Assembly (NCBI GenBank): GCA_947440895.1 | Contig: CANETO010000013.1 | Location: forward strand, 1 to 13,652 | Length of the DNA stretch: 13,652 nt | Reading direction: 5' to 3' | Origin: Planctomycetaceae bacterium | GTDB lineage: Bacteria > Planctomycetota > Planctomycetia > Pirellulales > UBA1268 | Shown here: positions 7,247 through 13,652 of the stretch, in pieces | Position numbering within the stretch: the stretch's first letter is position 1 | How the letters are laid out: each line of letters starts with the position of its first letter | Notes under the pieces: generated by a model | The model's database searches: none | Seen by the model: the letters and a program-made list of their open reading frames with translations, nothing else | What the model was told of the DNA's origin: nothing | Made by a program: the position numbers and the translations under genes

Positions 7247-8803
7247 TCACGCGATGCCATGGGCCGCGCCGTATCGCTGCCAGAGGCTCTCCACCAGCCA
7301 CCGCTCCGACACAGGTTCGCCGCTGGCCTGCTCGACGAGCGCGGCAGACTCGAACTGCCGACCATACGCATGCACGTGACGTCTCAACCAGGCGAGCAGC
7401 CCGTCGAATCGGCCGGCGGCGAGGTCTCGGTCGAGTTCGGGCAGAGCGCGACAGGCCGCAGCCATGAGTTGGGCCGCAAAGATGTTGCCCAGAGTGTATG
7501 TGGGGAAGTAGCCGATCAGGCCGGCACTCCAATGGATGTCCTGCAGCACTCCCTCCGCATCGGTGGGCGGCCGGAAGCCAAAGTCGCGACTGAAACGCTC
7601 GTTCCATGCCTCCGGTAGGTCGGCGACTGTCAGGTCGCCATGCACTACGGCGCGTTCCAGGTCAAACCGCATCATGACGTGGAGGTTGTAGGTCACCTCA
7701 TCGGCCTCCACCCGGATCAGCGAGGGATGCACAGCCATCAGCGCCTGCTGGACGCTGCCCGCAGTGACGTCGGCCAGACTCTGTGGAAAGGCCGCCTGCG
7801 CCATCGGAAAGCACCACTCCCAGAATGCGCGAGACCTGCCGACGAGATTCTCCCAGAGCCGCGACTGCGACTCGTGGATGCCCAGCGACGCCGGCTCCCC
7901 TGGTGGTAGGCCATACCATTCGGTTGGCAGCCCCTGTTCGTAGAGACCGTGACCGGCCTCGTGCAATACTCCGTAGAGCGCGGTGGCTAGCGACCCTGCA
8001 TCCCAGCGAGTGGTGATCCGGCAATCGTGCGGGCCCACCCCGGAGCAGAACGGGTGCTCGGTGGTATCGAGGCGTCCACGCTTGAAATCAAACCCAATCC
8101 GGGTGGCGACGTCCCGGACAAACCGCTGCTGATCAGCCACCGGATAGTTCCGACGCAGGACCGCGTCGTCAGGGCGTCGCGTCGATCCAGCACACGCCTG
8201 CACGAGGGGCACGATCTCCGCTCGTAAGCGGGCGAACTGGGCCTCAATCGTCGGCCAGCGACCGCCGGGTTCGTAGTCATCGAGGAGAGCGTCGTAGGGA
8301 TCCGCGTCGGGCATCTGGCAGCAGGCCAGTTCGCGTTTGAGATCGAACACCTGCCGCAGCAACGGCTCCAAGGTGGTCCACGATGACGACGCACGGGCGG
8401 TTGCCCAGGCCTGCTGGGCCTCGACGCAGGTCTTCGCGAGGGCTCCCACCAACCTTTCCGGCACGCGGGCATGCTTTTCGAAATCCTTGCGCAGCAACCG
8501 GATCGCAGTGCGGACCTGCGCCGACCCGTCCTGCGCCAACGGACCTTCAGCCAGCGAGGCCAAATGCTCACCGTAGGCAGGATCGGTCCGTTGTCGATGG
8601 GCCAGGGTCGCGATGGCCTCGGCCTGCATTCCCCGATACGCCGCGGCCTGCGGCGGCATCATCGTCTGCTCGTCCCAGCCCAGCAGTGCCTCCACCGACG
8701 CCAGCACGGCGGCCTGCCGAGCGTGGCCACAGACATGGTCGAAAAGCTGCTCGTGCGGGCTGCGAATCGGCGGAACTGGTGAGGCGGGGAGGTGCTGTGA
8801 CAT
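7247..8803 (-). CDS. M32 family metallocarboxypeptidase (Taq carboxypeptidase type)
   Basis: This 518-aa zinc enzyme should release C-terminal amino acids from peptides in the cytoplasm; no signal peptide is visible. All the family motifs I know are present in order: YDALLDDYEPG (170-180), the HPF motif in RLDTTEHPF (near 244-252), DCRITTRW (near 260-267), the zinc site HEAGH (281-285), HESQSRLWEN (310-319) with Glu311 as the likely third zinc ligand, IRVEADEVTYN, and GVLQDIHW. The length matches the roughly 500 residues usual for the family. The frame runs open to 8950, but the extra N-terminal residues are arginine-rich and would overlap the divergent deacetylase gene; the ATG at 8803 gives the family length. 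No good ribosome-binding sequence precedes this ATG, so the exact start is less certain than the function. The start lies 77 bp from the divergent bshB1-type gene, so the two promoters must share that short region. Confidence 0.95.
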   Translation of the reverse strand: MSQHLPASPVPPIRSPHEQLFDHVCGHARQAAVLASVEALLGWDEQTMMPPQAAAYRGMQAEAIATLAHRQRTDPAYGEHLASLAEGPLAQDGSAQVRTAIRLLRKDFEKHARVPERLVGALAKTCVEAQQAWATARASSSWTTLEPLLRQVFDLKRELACCQMPDADPYDALLDDYEPGGRWPTIEAQFARLRAEIVPLVQACAGSTRRPDDAVLRRNYPVADQQRFVRDVATRIGFDFKRGRLDTTEHPFCSGVGPHDCRITTRWDAGSLATALYGVLHEAGHGLYEQGLPTEWYGLPPGEPASLGIHESQSRLWENLVGRSRAFWEWCFPMAQAAFPQSLADVTAGSVQQALMAVHPSLIRVEADEVTYNLHVMMRFDLERAVVHGDLTVADLPEAWNERFSRDFGFRPPTDAEGVLQDIHWSAGLIGYFPTYTLGNIFAAQLMAAACRALPELDRDLAAGRFDGLLAWLRRHVHAYGRQFESAALVEQASGEPVSERWLVESLWQRYGAAHGIA

Positions 8804-8880
8804 GCCGCGAAGTATGCTGTCGTTCGCCCGACCGAGCAACCAGCGGTCGCGGGCCGACGTCTCCCGCGAAAGCTCCTGCC

Positions 8881-9564
8881 ATGCTCGACGCACTCGTGAT
8901 CGCCCCGCACCCCGATGACGCCGAAATCGGCATGGGTGGCACCATCGCATTGATGCGGTCGCAGGGACTGCAGGTGGGTGTGCTTGACCTTACCAACGGG
9001 GAGCCGACGCCGCGGGGTTCGCCGGAAATACGGGCCCGGGAGACGGCGGCTGCGACCGCTGTGCTTGGACTCCCATGGCGTGAGAATCTCGGCCTTCCCA
9101 ACCGGCGTCTGCGGGCAACGCTCTCAGCACGGGCGTCGCTTGCCGGAGTGATCCGCCGCGTGAGGCCCCGCTGGCTCTTCGCTCCGTACTGGGTCGACGC
9201 CCACCCCGATCATCTCGCCGCGACCGAACTGGTGGAGGCGGCGCGGTTCTGGGCCAAGCTCACCAAGTGCGACCTGCCTGGCCAGCCATGGCATCCAGAG
9301 CGGATTTACTATTACTGGAGCGTCCATCTGAAACTCGTCAGCCAGCCGGCCTTCGTGGTCGACGTGTCCACGACCTGGGAAACCAAGCGGGCCAGCCTGG
9401 ATTGCTACGCCAGCCAGTTTGACCAAACGGCCCCAAAGCCAACGGTGCTCGACCGGGTCGAGGCCGCTTCGCGGTGGTGGGGCGCAACCATCGGCACCCT
9501 CCACGGCGAGCCGTTCTCATCGCGGGAACCGATCGGCCTCCGAGCCTTTGACGGCTTGTTCTAG
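8881..9564 (+). CDS. bshB1: LmbE/PIG-L deacetylase, BshB1 type
   Basis: This 227-aa zinc hydrolase belongs to the N-acetylglucosaminyl deacetylase family. The metal site is visible: His10 and Asp13 in PHPDDAEIGMGGTI, and His111 in DAHPDH. Further regions (LDLTNGEPTPRGSPEIRARE, LGLPNRRL, FVVDV, YASQFDQ, RVEAASRWWGATIG, EPF) follow the pattern I know from BshB1, which deacetylates GlcNAc-malate in bacillithiol synthesis. The length also fits. The other bacillithiol genes, bshA and bshC, are not in the window, so the pathway is inferred from this gene alone; another small deacetylase substrate cannot be excluded. The ATG at 8881 begins at the family's normal first residues (MLDALVIAPHPDD). An apparent longer frame to the left overlaps the peptidase gene and is a shadow. 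No strong ribosome-binding sequence is seen. The gene is divergent from the M32 peptidase. Confidence 0.88.
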   Translation: MLDALVIAPHPDDAEIGMGGTIALMRSQGLQVGVLDLTNGEPTPRGSPEIRARETAAATAVLGLPWRENLGLPNRRLRATLSARASLAGVIRRVRPRWLFAPYWVDAHPDHLAATELVEAARFWAKLTKCDLPGQPWHPERIYYYWSVHLKLVSQPAFVVDVSTTWETKRASLDCYASQFDQTAPKPTVLDRVEAASRWWGATIGTLHGEPFSSREPIGLRAFDGLF

Positions 9565-9609
9565 AGCGTATCAACGTTCGCTGAGGAGGTTTCCCCGACT
9601 GTTTCAGGA

Positions 9610-9786
9610 GCCGGGGGCGGGGGAAGCCGAAGCGAGTTGGCGTATCCTCGCCCCGAGTCGGAGGCTTTCACCGCCCCCGGCGGCTTGGGCCACTCAACGT
9701 AAGCCGAATGCTTTCGAGGTCCGAGATGGCGGCCGGGGGTTTGAGCGAGATGGCCCGATCGCGGTGACCGGGCGGGGCCCTCGAGG
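9610..9786 (+). other. Nested inverted repeats, candidate structured RNA in a 306-bp gene-free gap
   Basis: The gap 9565-9870 holds no convincing gene. It does hold a long imperfect hairpin. The outer arms are GCCGGGGGCGG (9610-9620) and CCGCCCCCGGC (9671-9681), 11 perfect pairs. Inside are AAGCC (9624-9628) with GGCTT (9663-9667), and GCGAG (9632-9636) with CTCGC (9647-9651) around a 10-base loop. Next to it GGCTT (9682-9686) can pair with AAGCC (9701-9705). A second GCCGGGGG at 9732-9739 can also pair with CCCCCGGC (9674-9681), so alternative folds compete. TCGAGG (9714-9719) matches CCTCGA (9779-9784). There is no T-run, so it is not a plain terminator. It could be the leader of the small-protein/xerC transcript, a small RNA, a dispersed repeat, or chance in GC-rich DNA. 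The strand is given as that of the flanking genes. Confidence 0.4.
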
Positions 9787-9870
9787 AAGGCTGCACCTGC
9801 CGTGCGACAGTGGCCGATGAGAGTCGTAGTCGGTCGCACGTGCGGCCGCTCGGCCTGCAGGATGCGACGG

Positions 9871-10104
9871 ATGGCTTCCCGGGACATCAACGTCATCGCG
9901 CTCGTCAAGGGTGGAGAACGCTATGTTTTCCTCTTCGACGACGACAGTCGCGAAGAGACTCTGCGGACACTGGCCAAGCATGCGGCAAACCCGGAACTGA
10001 GTTTTTCCTGGTACGACGCCGCCATGCTGGCCGTGAAGGTTCGCGGGAGCACCCCCCACAGCCGCCGCCACCGCTTCGTGCCCCGCGCTGACCGTCCTGC
10101 CTAG
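9871..10104 (+). CDS. Small protein of unknown function, upstream of xerC
   Basis: This is a 77-aa soluble protein with no signal or membrane segment. Its core, INVIALVKGGERYVFLFDD followed by REETLRTLAKHAANPELSFSWYDAAMLAVKV, has a regular alternation of strand and helix that looks like a real small fold. I have the impression of similar short proteins in other planctomycetes but cannot name a family. The last 18 residues are basic and probably disordered. The frame is open from 9802 with an earlier ATG at 9802 and another at 9862. The ATG at 9871 is chosen because GCAGGA lies about 8 bases before it and the upstream residues look like non-coding arginine-rich translation. The stop is 10 bp before the xerC start on the same strand, so the two are probably co-transcribed. 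Confidence 0.68.
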   Translation: MASRDINVIALVKGGERYVFLFDDDSREETLRTLAKHAANPELSFSWYDAAMLAVKVRGSTPHSRRHRFVPRADRPA

Positions 10105-10114
10105 GCAGCTTCCG

Positions 10115-11044
10115 ATGGGATTGCACTCATCGACCGCGGGGGATGGCTTTTCGGCTGCCATCGAGCGATTTCTGCGGTTTCTCACCGCGGAACGGGGCGC
10201 CTCACCGCTGACGCTCAAAAGCTACCGAGAGGACCTCCGACAGTTGGAGGAGTTTCTCAGGTCTGCGGGCTGTCGTACGCCGGGGGAGGCTTCGAGTGTG
10301 ATCCTGCGTCGGTTCGCTGCCGGCCTGCATGCCGCCGGCTACGCCGCGACGAGCGTGGCCCGAAAACTGGCGAGCACACGGAGCTTCTACGCCTTTGGCC
10401 AACGGGAGGGCTGGGTGCCCGCCAATCCGGCCAAGCCGCTCCGCAGCCCCAAGCGTTCACGGAAGCTCCCGAAGTTCCTGACCGGAGAGGAGATCGGCCG
10501 ACTGTTGGCCGCCCCCCAGCCGTCACAGGCGGGGGGGCTTCGCGACCGGGCCATTCTCGAACTGATGTACTCGTCAGGCGTCCGCGTGCAGGAACTGGCC
10601 AATCTCAACGACGCCGATCTCGACCTGCGGGGGGGTACTATCCGGGTCCGCGGCAAGGGGCGTCGCGAGCGGATGGGGATCGTTGGCTCCCATGCCCAAC
10701 GGGCGGTGCAGGCCTGGCTCACGGCACGCCCGCAGCCGGCACTCTCATCTTCCAAGAGTGCTCCGAGGCCCTTGTTCACGAACAAGTTCGGAGGCCGACT
10801 GTCGGTCCGCGGGGTGGCCAGACTGCTCGAGAAACACCTCGCGGTCGCGGGACTGTCACGGCGAGCGAGCCCGCACACCCTGCGACACAGCTTTGCCACC
10901 CACCTGCTCGACGCGGGCGCCGACATCCGCAGCGTGCAAGAACTGCTCGGCCACAAAAGCCTGGTCACCACGCAGATCTACACCCACGTCTCCACCACCC
11001 GGCTCCTCGACGCCTTCGACAAGGCGCATCCCCGGGCTCGGTGA
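10115..11044 (+). CDS. xerC: Tyrosine recombinase, XerC type
   Basis: This 309-aa site-specific recombinase has the two-domain layout of XerC/XerD. The N-terminal core-binding SAM-like domain covers about 12-100 (FLRFLTAERGASPLTLKSY). The catalytic domain covers about 118-305 and contains Arg157 (SSGVRVQEL), Lys181 (RGKGRRER), His254 and Arg257 (SPHTLRHSFATHLL), His280 (LLGHKSL) and the nucleophile Tyr289 (TQIYTHV). All catalytic residues are present and the length is normal, so it should be active. The usual role is resolution of chromosome dimers at dif together with a partner Xer protein. No prophage, integron cassette or att-like repeat lies beside it, which favours the housekeeping role over an integrase of a mobile element. 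The ATG at 10115 gives a normal N-terminus; the ribosome-binding sequence is weak. The XerC rather than XerD label is the less certain part. Its TGA directly abuts the stop of the convergent response regulator. Confidence 0.92.
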   Translation: MGLHSSTAGDGFSAAIERFLRFLTAERGASPLTLKSYREDLRQLEEFLRSAGCRTPGEASSVILRRFAAGLHAAGYAATSVARKLASTRSFYAFGQREGWVPANPAKPLRSPKRSRKLPKFLTGEEIGRLLAAPQPSQAGGLRDRAILELMYSSGVRVQELANLNDADLDLRGGTIRVRGKGRRERMGIVGSHAQRAVQAWLTARPQPALSSSKSAPRPLFTNKFGGRLSVRGVARLLEKHLAVAGLSRRASPHTLRHSFATHLLDAGADIRSVQELLGHKSLVTTQIYTHVSTTRLLDAFDKAHPRAR

Positions 11045-11677
11045 CTAGACCAGTCCGCGGCGAACGGCCCAGACGGCAGCCTGCGTGCGATCACCGACGG
11101 CAATCTTGCGGAGGATGTTTTGCACATGCTCCTTCACCGTCTCCACGCTGATCGTCAATGACTGGGCGATCTCCTTGTTGGAAAGGCCCAGAGCCATGTG
11201 CCGCAGCACCTGGGTTTCCCGCTGCGTGAGCGGAATATCGGGATCGGCCGTCGCCACGCGATTGGCCATCGTAGTGGCCACTCGACGGAGTTCTCCGGCC
11301 TTCATCGGAAGCTGTCCGGCTGCCGCCCCTGCAATGGAGTGAATGAGTTCGGCACGCGTACAGCCCTTGAGCATGTAGTCGTGGGCACCGGCAGCGACGG
11401 CCCGGGCCACGTAGGTTGGATTGTCGAAGGTCGAGAGCATGACGACCCGGACGGCAGGCATGTCGGCGCGAATTTTTTCGAGCGCCTCCAACCCGTCCTT
11501 TCCCGACATCCGAATGTCGAGGAGAACGACGTCGGGCTTGAGCTTCTTGGTGAGACGGACAGCCTCTTCGCCGGTAGCGGCCTCGCCGACAATTTTCACC
11601 TCAGACCCTGCCAGCAGGCTGACGAGGCCGCGGCGAACCACTTCGTGATCGTCCGCGATAACTAATTTGATCGACAT
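11045..11677 (-). CDS. NarL/FixJ-type response regulator (REC plus LuxR-type HTH)
   Basis: This 210-aa DNA-binding response regulator has a receiver domain at 1-120, with Asp9 and Asp10, phospho-acceptor Asp54 (VVLLDIRMSGKDG), the switch Thr/Ser region (VVMLSTF) and Lys104 (YMLKG). The LuxR/NarL helix-turn-helix covers about 148-207 (LTQRETQVLRHMALGLSNKEIAQSL...VETVKEHVQNILRKI). All key receiver residues are present, so it should respond to phosphorylation by a sensor kinase, and no kinase gene lies in the window next to it. The frame is open to 11767, but the ATG at 11677 is chosen because it starts the receiver strand directly (MSIKLVIADD). Its ribosome-binding sequence is weak (AAAGG about 10 bases upstream). 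The last base of this gene touches the stop codon of xerC on the other strand. The upstream 255 bp contain several inverted repeats and an AT-rich patch. The regulon is unknown. Confidence 0.94.
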   Translation of the reverse strand: MSIKLVIADDHEVVRRGLVSLLAGSEVKIVGEAATGEEAVRLTKKLKPDVVLLDIRMSGKDGLEALEKIRADMPAVRVVMLSTFDNPTYVARAVAAGAHDYMLKGCTRAELIHSIAGAAAGQLPMKAGELRRVATTMANRVATADPDIPLTQRETQVLRHMALGLSNKEIAQSLTISVETVKEHVQNILRKIAVGDRTQAAVWAVRRGLV

Positions 11678-11932
11678 CTGGGATTGAGACCTTTCCACGG
11701 CATCTACAGGGTGACTCCCTGCGGCAGTGTTCTGGTGTATTTGGCTTAAATGTACTGACCGAGTCACACGCTATTACCGCAATCGTAGCAAATCAATTTT
11801 ATTGAAACAACCTGCCGACGCCGTGCTTTCGCAGGGCAACGACTGACGCAGCGAGCGGATACTGTTGCTCAGCCGCTCCAATTGGCCAACCACCCAAAAT
11901 GGTGAGTGCCCCTGCTTTATGGCGGATTCCTC
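11678..11932 (-). promoter_or_regulatory. Regulatory region of the response-regulator gene
   Basis: This 255-bp region has no supported gene. It contains one of the few AT-rich patches in the window (about 11730-11810). Reading the minus strand, TTGATT, 17 bases, then TAGCGT is a possible but poor sigma-70-like promoter (roughly 11799 down to 11771). The TCAAT-TTT-ATTGA inverted repeat (11793-11805) overlaps the candidate -35 and could be an operator. CAGGG-TGACT-CCCTG (11707-11721) could form a hairpin in the 5' leader, about 30 bases before the ATG. GTGACTC (11711-11717) is also repeated inverted as GAGTCAC (11761-11767). Confidence 0.4.
11853..11878 (-). terminator. Weak hairpin downstream of hemC
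   Basis: GAGCGG (11853-11858) and CCGCTC (11873-11878) are perfect 6-bp arms with a 14-base loop, about 55 bases past the hemC stop on the minus strand. No T-run follows, so termination here is only a possibility. Confidence 0.2.
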
Positions 11933-12922
11933 TCAATGGCCACGCATCCGCATGCGGGACAGCATGGCGTCGGCTCCCTGGGAGAGAAGCCGGCCCGCCA
12001 ATTCTTTTCCGAGCGATTCCGGCCACTCGGACAATGTCGCGAAATCTCCGGCCGTGCCCTCGGCCCGGACCGCGGCCGCAATCCTGACCACGCCGTTCTC
12101 AGCCTCCTCGAGAACACAGCCGCCCAGTTCGAGCCGTCCGTCGGCGGCATGGTGGCCCCAGGCTCCGATCGGCGCCAGGCAGCCGCCCGCCAACGCGGCG
12201 AGGCAGCTCCGCTCGGCCCGGACGGCCAGATGCGTGGCCGTGTCATCGAGCGGCTCGAGGGCCCGCCCGATCCGATCGTCGTCGCAGCGGATCTGAATGC
12301 CGAGGGCCCCCTGGGAGACCGCCGGCCAGAACGCGTCGGGCCGCAGCACCTGGGTGATGCGGCCCGCCAACCCCAGTCGCTCGAGACCGGCTCCGGCCAG
12401 AATCAGGCAGTCGTAGTCGCCGGCGTCGAGCCGGCGGAGTCGCGTGTCGACGTTGCCGCGGATGCCCCGGATGTCCACGTCGCCGCGGACCGCCTTCACC
12501 TGGGCAACCCGTCGCACGCTGGACGTTCCCACCACGGCCCCAGGCCGCAGCGATTCAAGCGTGCACGGCTCCCGGGCGACGAGCACGTCGAACGGCATCG
12601 CCCGCGCGGGCACGCAGGCCACCGTCAGGCCAGGCGTTTCCTCGGTGGGCAGGTCTTTGAGGCTGTGCACCGCCACGTCGATCCGCTGCTCCAGGAGGGC
12701 CCGCTCCAGTTCGCGGACGAACACGCCGTCCCCGCCGATGGCTGCGATCGGCACGTCCGCACGACTATCTCCCTGCGTGGAGATGGTCACCGTCTCCACG
12801 GCATGCCCTAGGCCACGGAGCTGATCGACCACCAAACCGGTCTGCGTGCGGGCGAGCAGGCTGCCCCGCGTGCCGACGCGAATCGGCTTCTCCTGGCTTG
12901 AGAGTTGTGTTTGCGTATCCAT
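11933..12922 (-). CDS. hemC: Porphobilinogen deaminase (hydroxymethylbilane synthase)
   Basis: This 329-aa cytoplasmic enzyme joins four porphobilinogen molecules into hydroxymethylbilane, an early step of haem and other tetrapyrrole synthesis. The sequence starts with the family strand RVGTRGSLLARTQ. Catalytic Asp90 lies in HSLKDLPTE. The substrate-chain binding arginines are in GTSSVRRVAQ and RGIRGNVDTRL. The dipyrromethane cofactor is carried by Cys248 in LAGGCLAPIGAW. The length is close to the usual 310-320, with a short N-terminal extension of about 12 residues. The frame also has an ATG at 12964; 12922 is preferred because it fits the family length, although an AGGAG lies rather far (about 14 bases) before it. 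No other haem gene is in the window. The ComF-family gene ends 68 bp upstream on the same strand, and the two could share a transcript. The NarL-type regulator is 255 bp downstream and probably has its own promoter. Confidence 0.96.
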   Translation of the reverse strand: MDTQTQLSSQEKPIRVGTRGSLLARTQTGLVVDQLRGLGHAVETVTISTQGDSRADVPIAAIGGDGVFVRELERALLEQRIDVAVHSLKDLPTEETPGLTVACVPARAMPFDVLVAREPCTLESLRPGAVVGTSSVRRVAQVKAVRGDVDIRGIRGNVDTRLRRLDAGDYDCLILAGAGLERLGLAGRITQVLRPDAFWPAVSQGALGIQIRCDDDRIGRALEPLDDTATHLAVRAERSCLAALAGGCLAPIGAWGHHAADGRLELGGCVLEEAENGVVRIAAAVRAEGTAGDFATLSEWPESLGKELAGRLLSQGADAMLSRMRMRGH

Positions 12923-12990
12923 GACCCGAACTGATTCTCCTGCCTGCCGCGATCGATGCTCCATCGGGCCGCAAGTCTACCCGGAGAAAC

Positions 12991-13652
12991 CTAGGCGTCA
13001 GCATTGCTCCTATCTGCCCGCGCCACGACCGCCACGTCCACGGTGGCCGCCCCGGCGGCCCGTAACGTCCGGCAGCAGGCAGACAGGGTGGCCCCCGTCG
13101 TCACCACATCATCCACCAGCAGAATCCTCTCATCATCGAGCCGACAACGGACGCGAAAGGCACCCTGCACATTGCGGGGCCGATCTTCGATCGGCAGCTC
13201 GTTCTGCATCCGCGTCGCCCTCTGCCTGACAAGCGGCCGGCTCCAGGGCACCCCCAGCAACGTGGCGATTCGCCTCGAAAGTTCGACCGCGGAACTCGTG
13301 CCGCGGATCGACCTCCGCCACCAGTGCATCGGCACGGGTACGACCCGGTCGACTCCCCAGGAGCCGATCACAGCAGAGTGTTTGCGGACGAGTAGCGAGG
13401 CGAGGGCCGCCGACACCTCGTCTCCCGCTGGCCGCTTGGCCCGCAGCACCGCCTCGCGCAGGCCGCCTGCGTAGGTGGACAAGACGGCGATGTGACGCCA
13501 ATCGGGGGGCCGTTGCCGACAGAAGCGGCAGCCGTCGGCAGGACCGCCCACCTCGCCGCAGCGAAGACATCGACCCGCGTCCGCCGAGAGTTCCCGCGAG
13601 CAGGCGCCGCACACGGCGTTGGCCCACGGTGACGGATCGGGATTCCATTCCA
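12991..13652 (-). CDS. comF: ComF family phosphoribosyltransferase-like protein, 5' partial
   Basis: The reading frame runs out of the window, so the N-terminus is missing; about 220 residues are visible. The visible N-terminal part has paired cysteines (VCGACSREL, CLRCGEVG, GCRFCRQRP) typical of the ComF zinc-binding region. It is followed by the TYAGGLREAVLRAKRPAGDEV segment that ComF proteins share. The C-terminal part is a type I phosphoribosyltransferase fold with VVPVPMHWWRRSIRG and the PRPP-binding loop RILLVDDVVTTGATL. ComF is needed for DNA uptake in naturally competent bacteria such as Bacillus and Haemophilus, but homologues occur widely in bacteria not known to be competent, so that role is not proved here. 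A GTG at 13614 would be a possible start within the window, but the codons upstream remain open and the cysteine region needs more N-terminal sequence, so a truncated entry is more likely. hemC follows after 68 bp. Confidence 0.9.
   Translation of the reverse strand, partial: EWNPDPSPWANAVCGACSRELSADAGRCLRCGEVGGPADGCRFCRQRPPDWRHIAVLSTYAGGLREAVLRAKRPAGDEVSAALASLLVRKHSAVIGSWGVDRVVPVPMHWWRRSIRGTSSAVELSRRIATLLGVPWSRPLVRQRATRMQNELPIEDRPRNVQGAFRVRCRLDDERILLVDDVVTTGATLSACCRTLRAAGAATVDVAVVARADRSNADA

Noticed and set aside
7014..7607. A 198-codon upstream extension of the membrane-protein reading frame
   Set aside because: It is arginine- and cysteine-rich shadow translation, overlaps the M32 peptidase gene in another frame, and the ATG at 7013 has a ribosome-binding sequence.
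8383..8880. A long frame fused ahead of the BshB1-type gene
   Set aside because: It is antisense to the well supported M32 peptidase and ends in the family's normal start, so the deacetylase begins at 8881.
9561..9908. A 115-codon minus-strand frame across the 306-bp gap
   Set aside because: It has a proline-rich low-complexity tail, no ribosome-binding sequence I could credit, and overlaps the start of the small plus-strand gene.
10115..11044. XerC-type recombinase as a mobile-element integrase
   Set aside because: No flanking direct repeats, tRNA gene, phage genes or cassette array are visible, and the neighbours are housekeeping genes.

Overview
The window is GC-rich chromosomal DNA from a bacterium, most plausibly a planctomycete (Planctomycetota, perhaps Pirellulales). 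The reasons are a WspE/WspF-like chemosensory pair, an acidic single-pass membrane protein with an Ala/Pro-rich stalk of a kind I associate with planctomycetes, and a mix of housekeeping genes in short mixed-strand runs. The taxon is an inference from gene style, not from a marker gene. I see no rRNA, tRNA, insertion sequence, prophage or CRISPR array. Eleven protein-coding genes are supported, two of them cut by the window edges.

Bases 2-2782 (+): the 3' part of a hybrid CheA histidine kinase with a C-terminal receiver domain, then a CheB methylesterase. Their sequences look like the WspE/WspF group, which controls a diguanylate cyclase (WspR) rather than a flagellar motor. The rest of the system (receptor, CheW, CheR, output regulator) is not seen; it would have to lie upstream or elsewhere, because a convergent gene follows cheB 8 bp later.

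Bases 2791-8803 (-): four genes on the minus strand. In transcription order they are an M32 zinc carboxypeptidase, a 555-aa membrane protein with an 18-bp tandem repeat, an amidase-signature hydrolase close to the fatty-acid-amide-hydrolase type, and a protein with two FHA domains. Gaps of 233, 61 and 58 bp make one operon possible for the last three but do not prove it.

Bases 8881-11044 (+): a BshB1-type LmbE/PIG-L deacetylase diverges from the carboxypeptidase. A 306-bp non-coding gap with nested inverted repeats follows, then a small 77-aa protein of unknown function and a XerC-type tyrosine recombinase.

Bases 11045-13652 (-): an orphan NarL/LuxR-type response regulator whose stop codon directly abuts that of the recombinase, a 255-bp upstream region with several inverted repeats, hemC (porphobilinogen deaminase), and a ComF-family phosphoribosyltransferase whose 5' end is off the window.

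I did not find a clear new multi-gene system. The most promising unexplained items are the structured gap at 9565-9870, the small protein beside xerC, the repeat-bearing membrane protein, and the isolated chemosensory pair with an altered CheB receiver.
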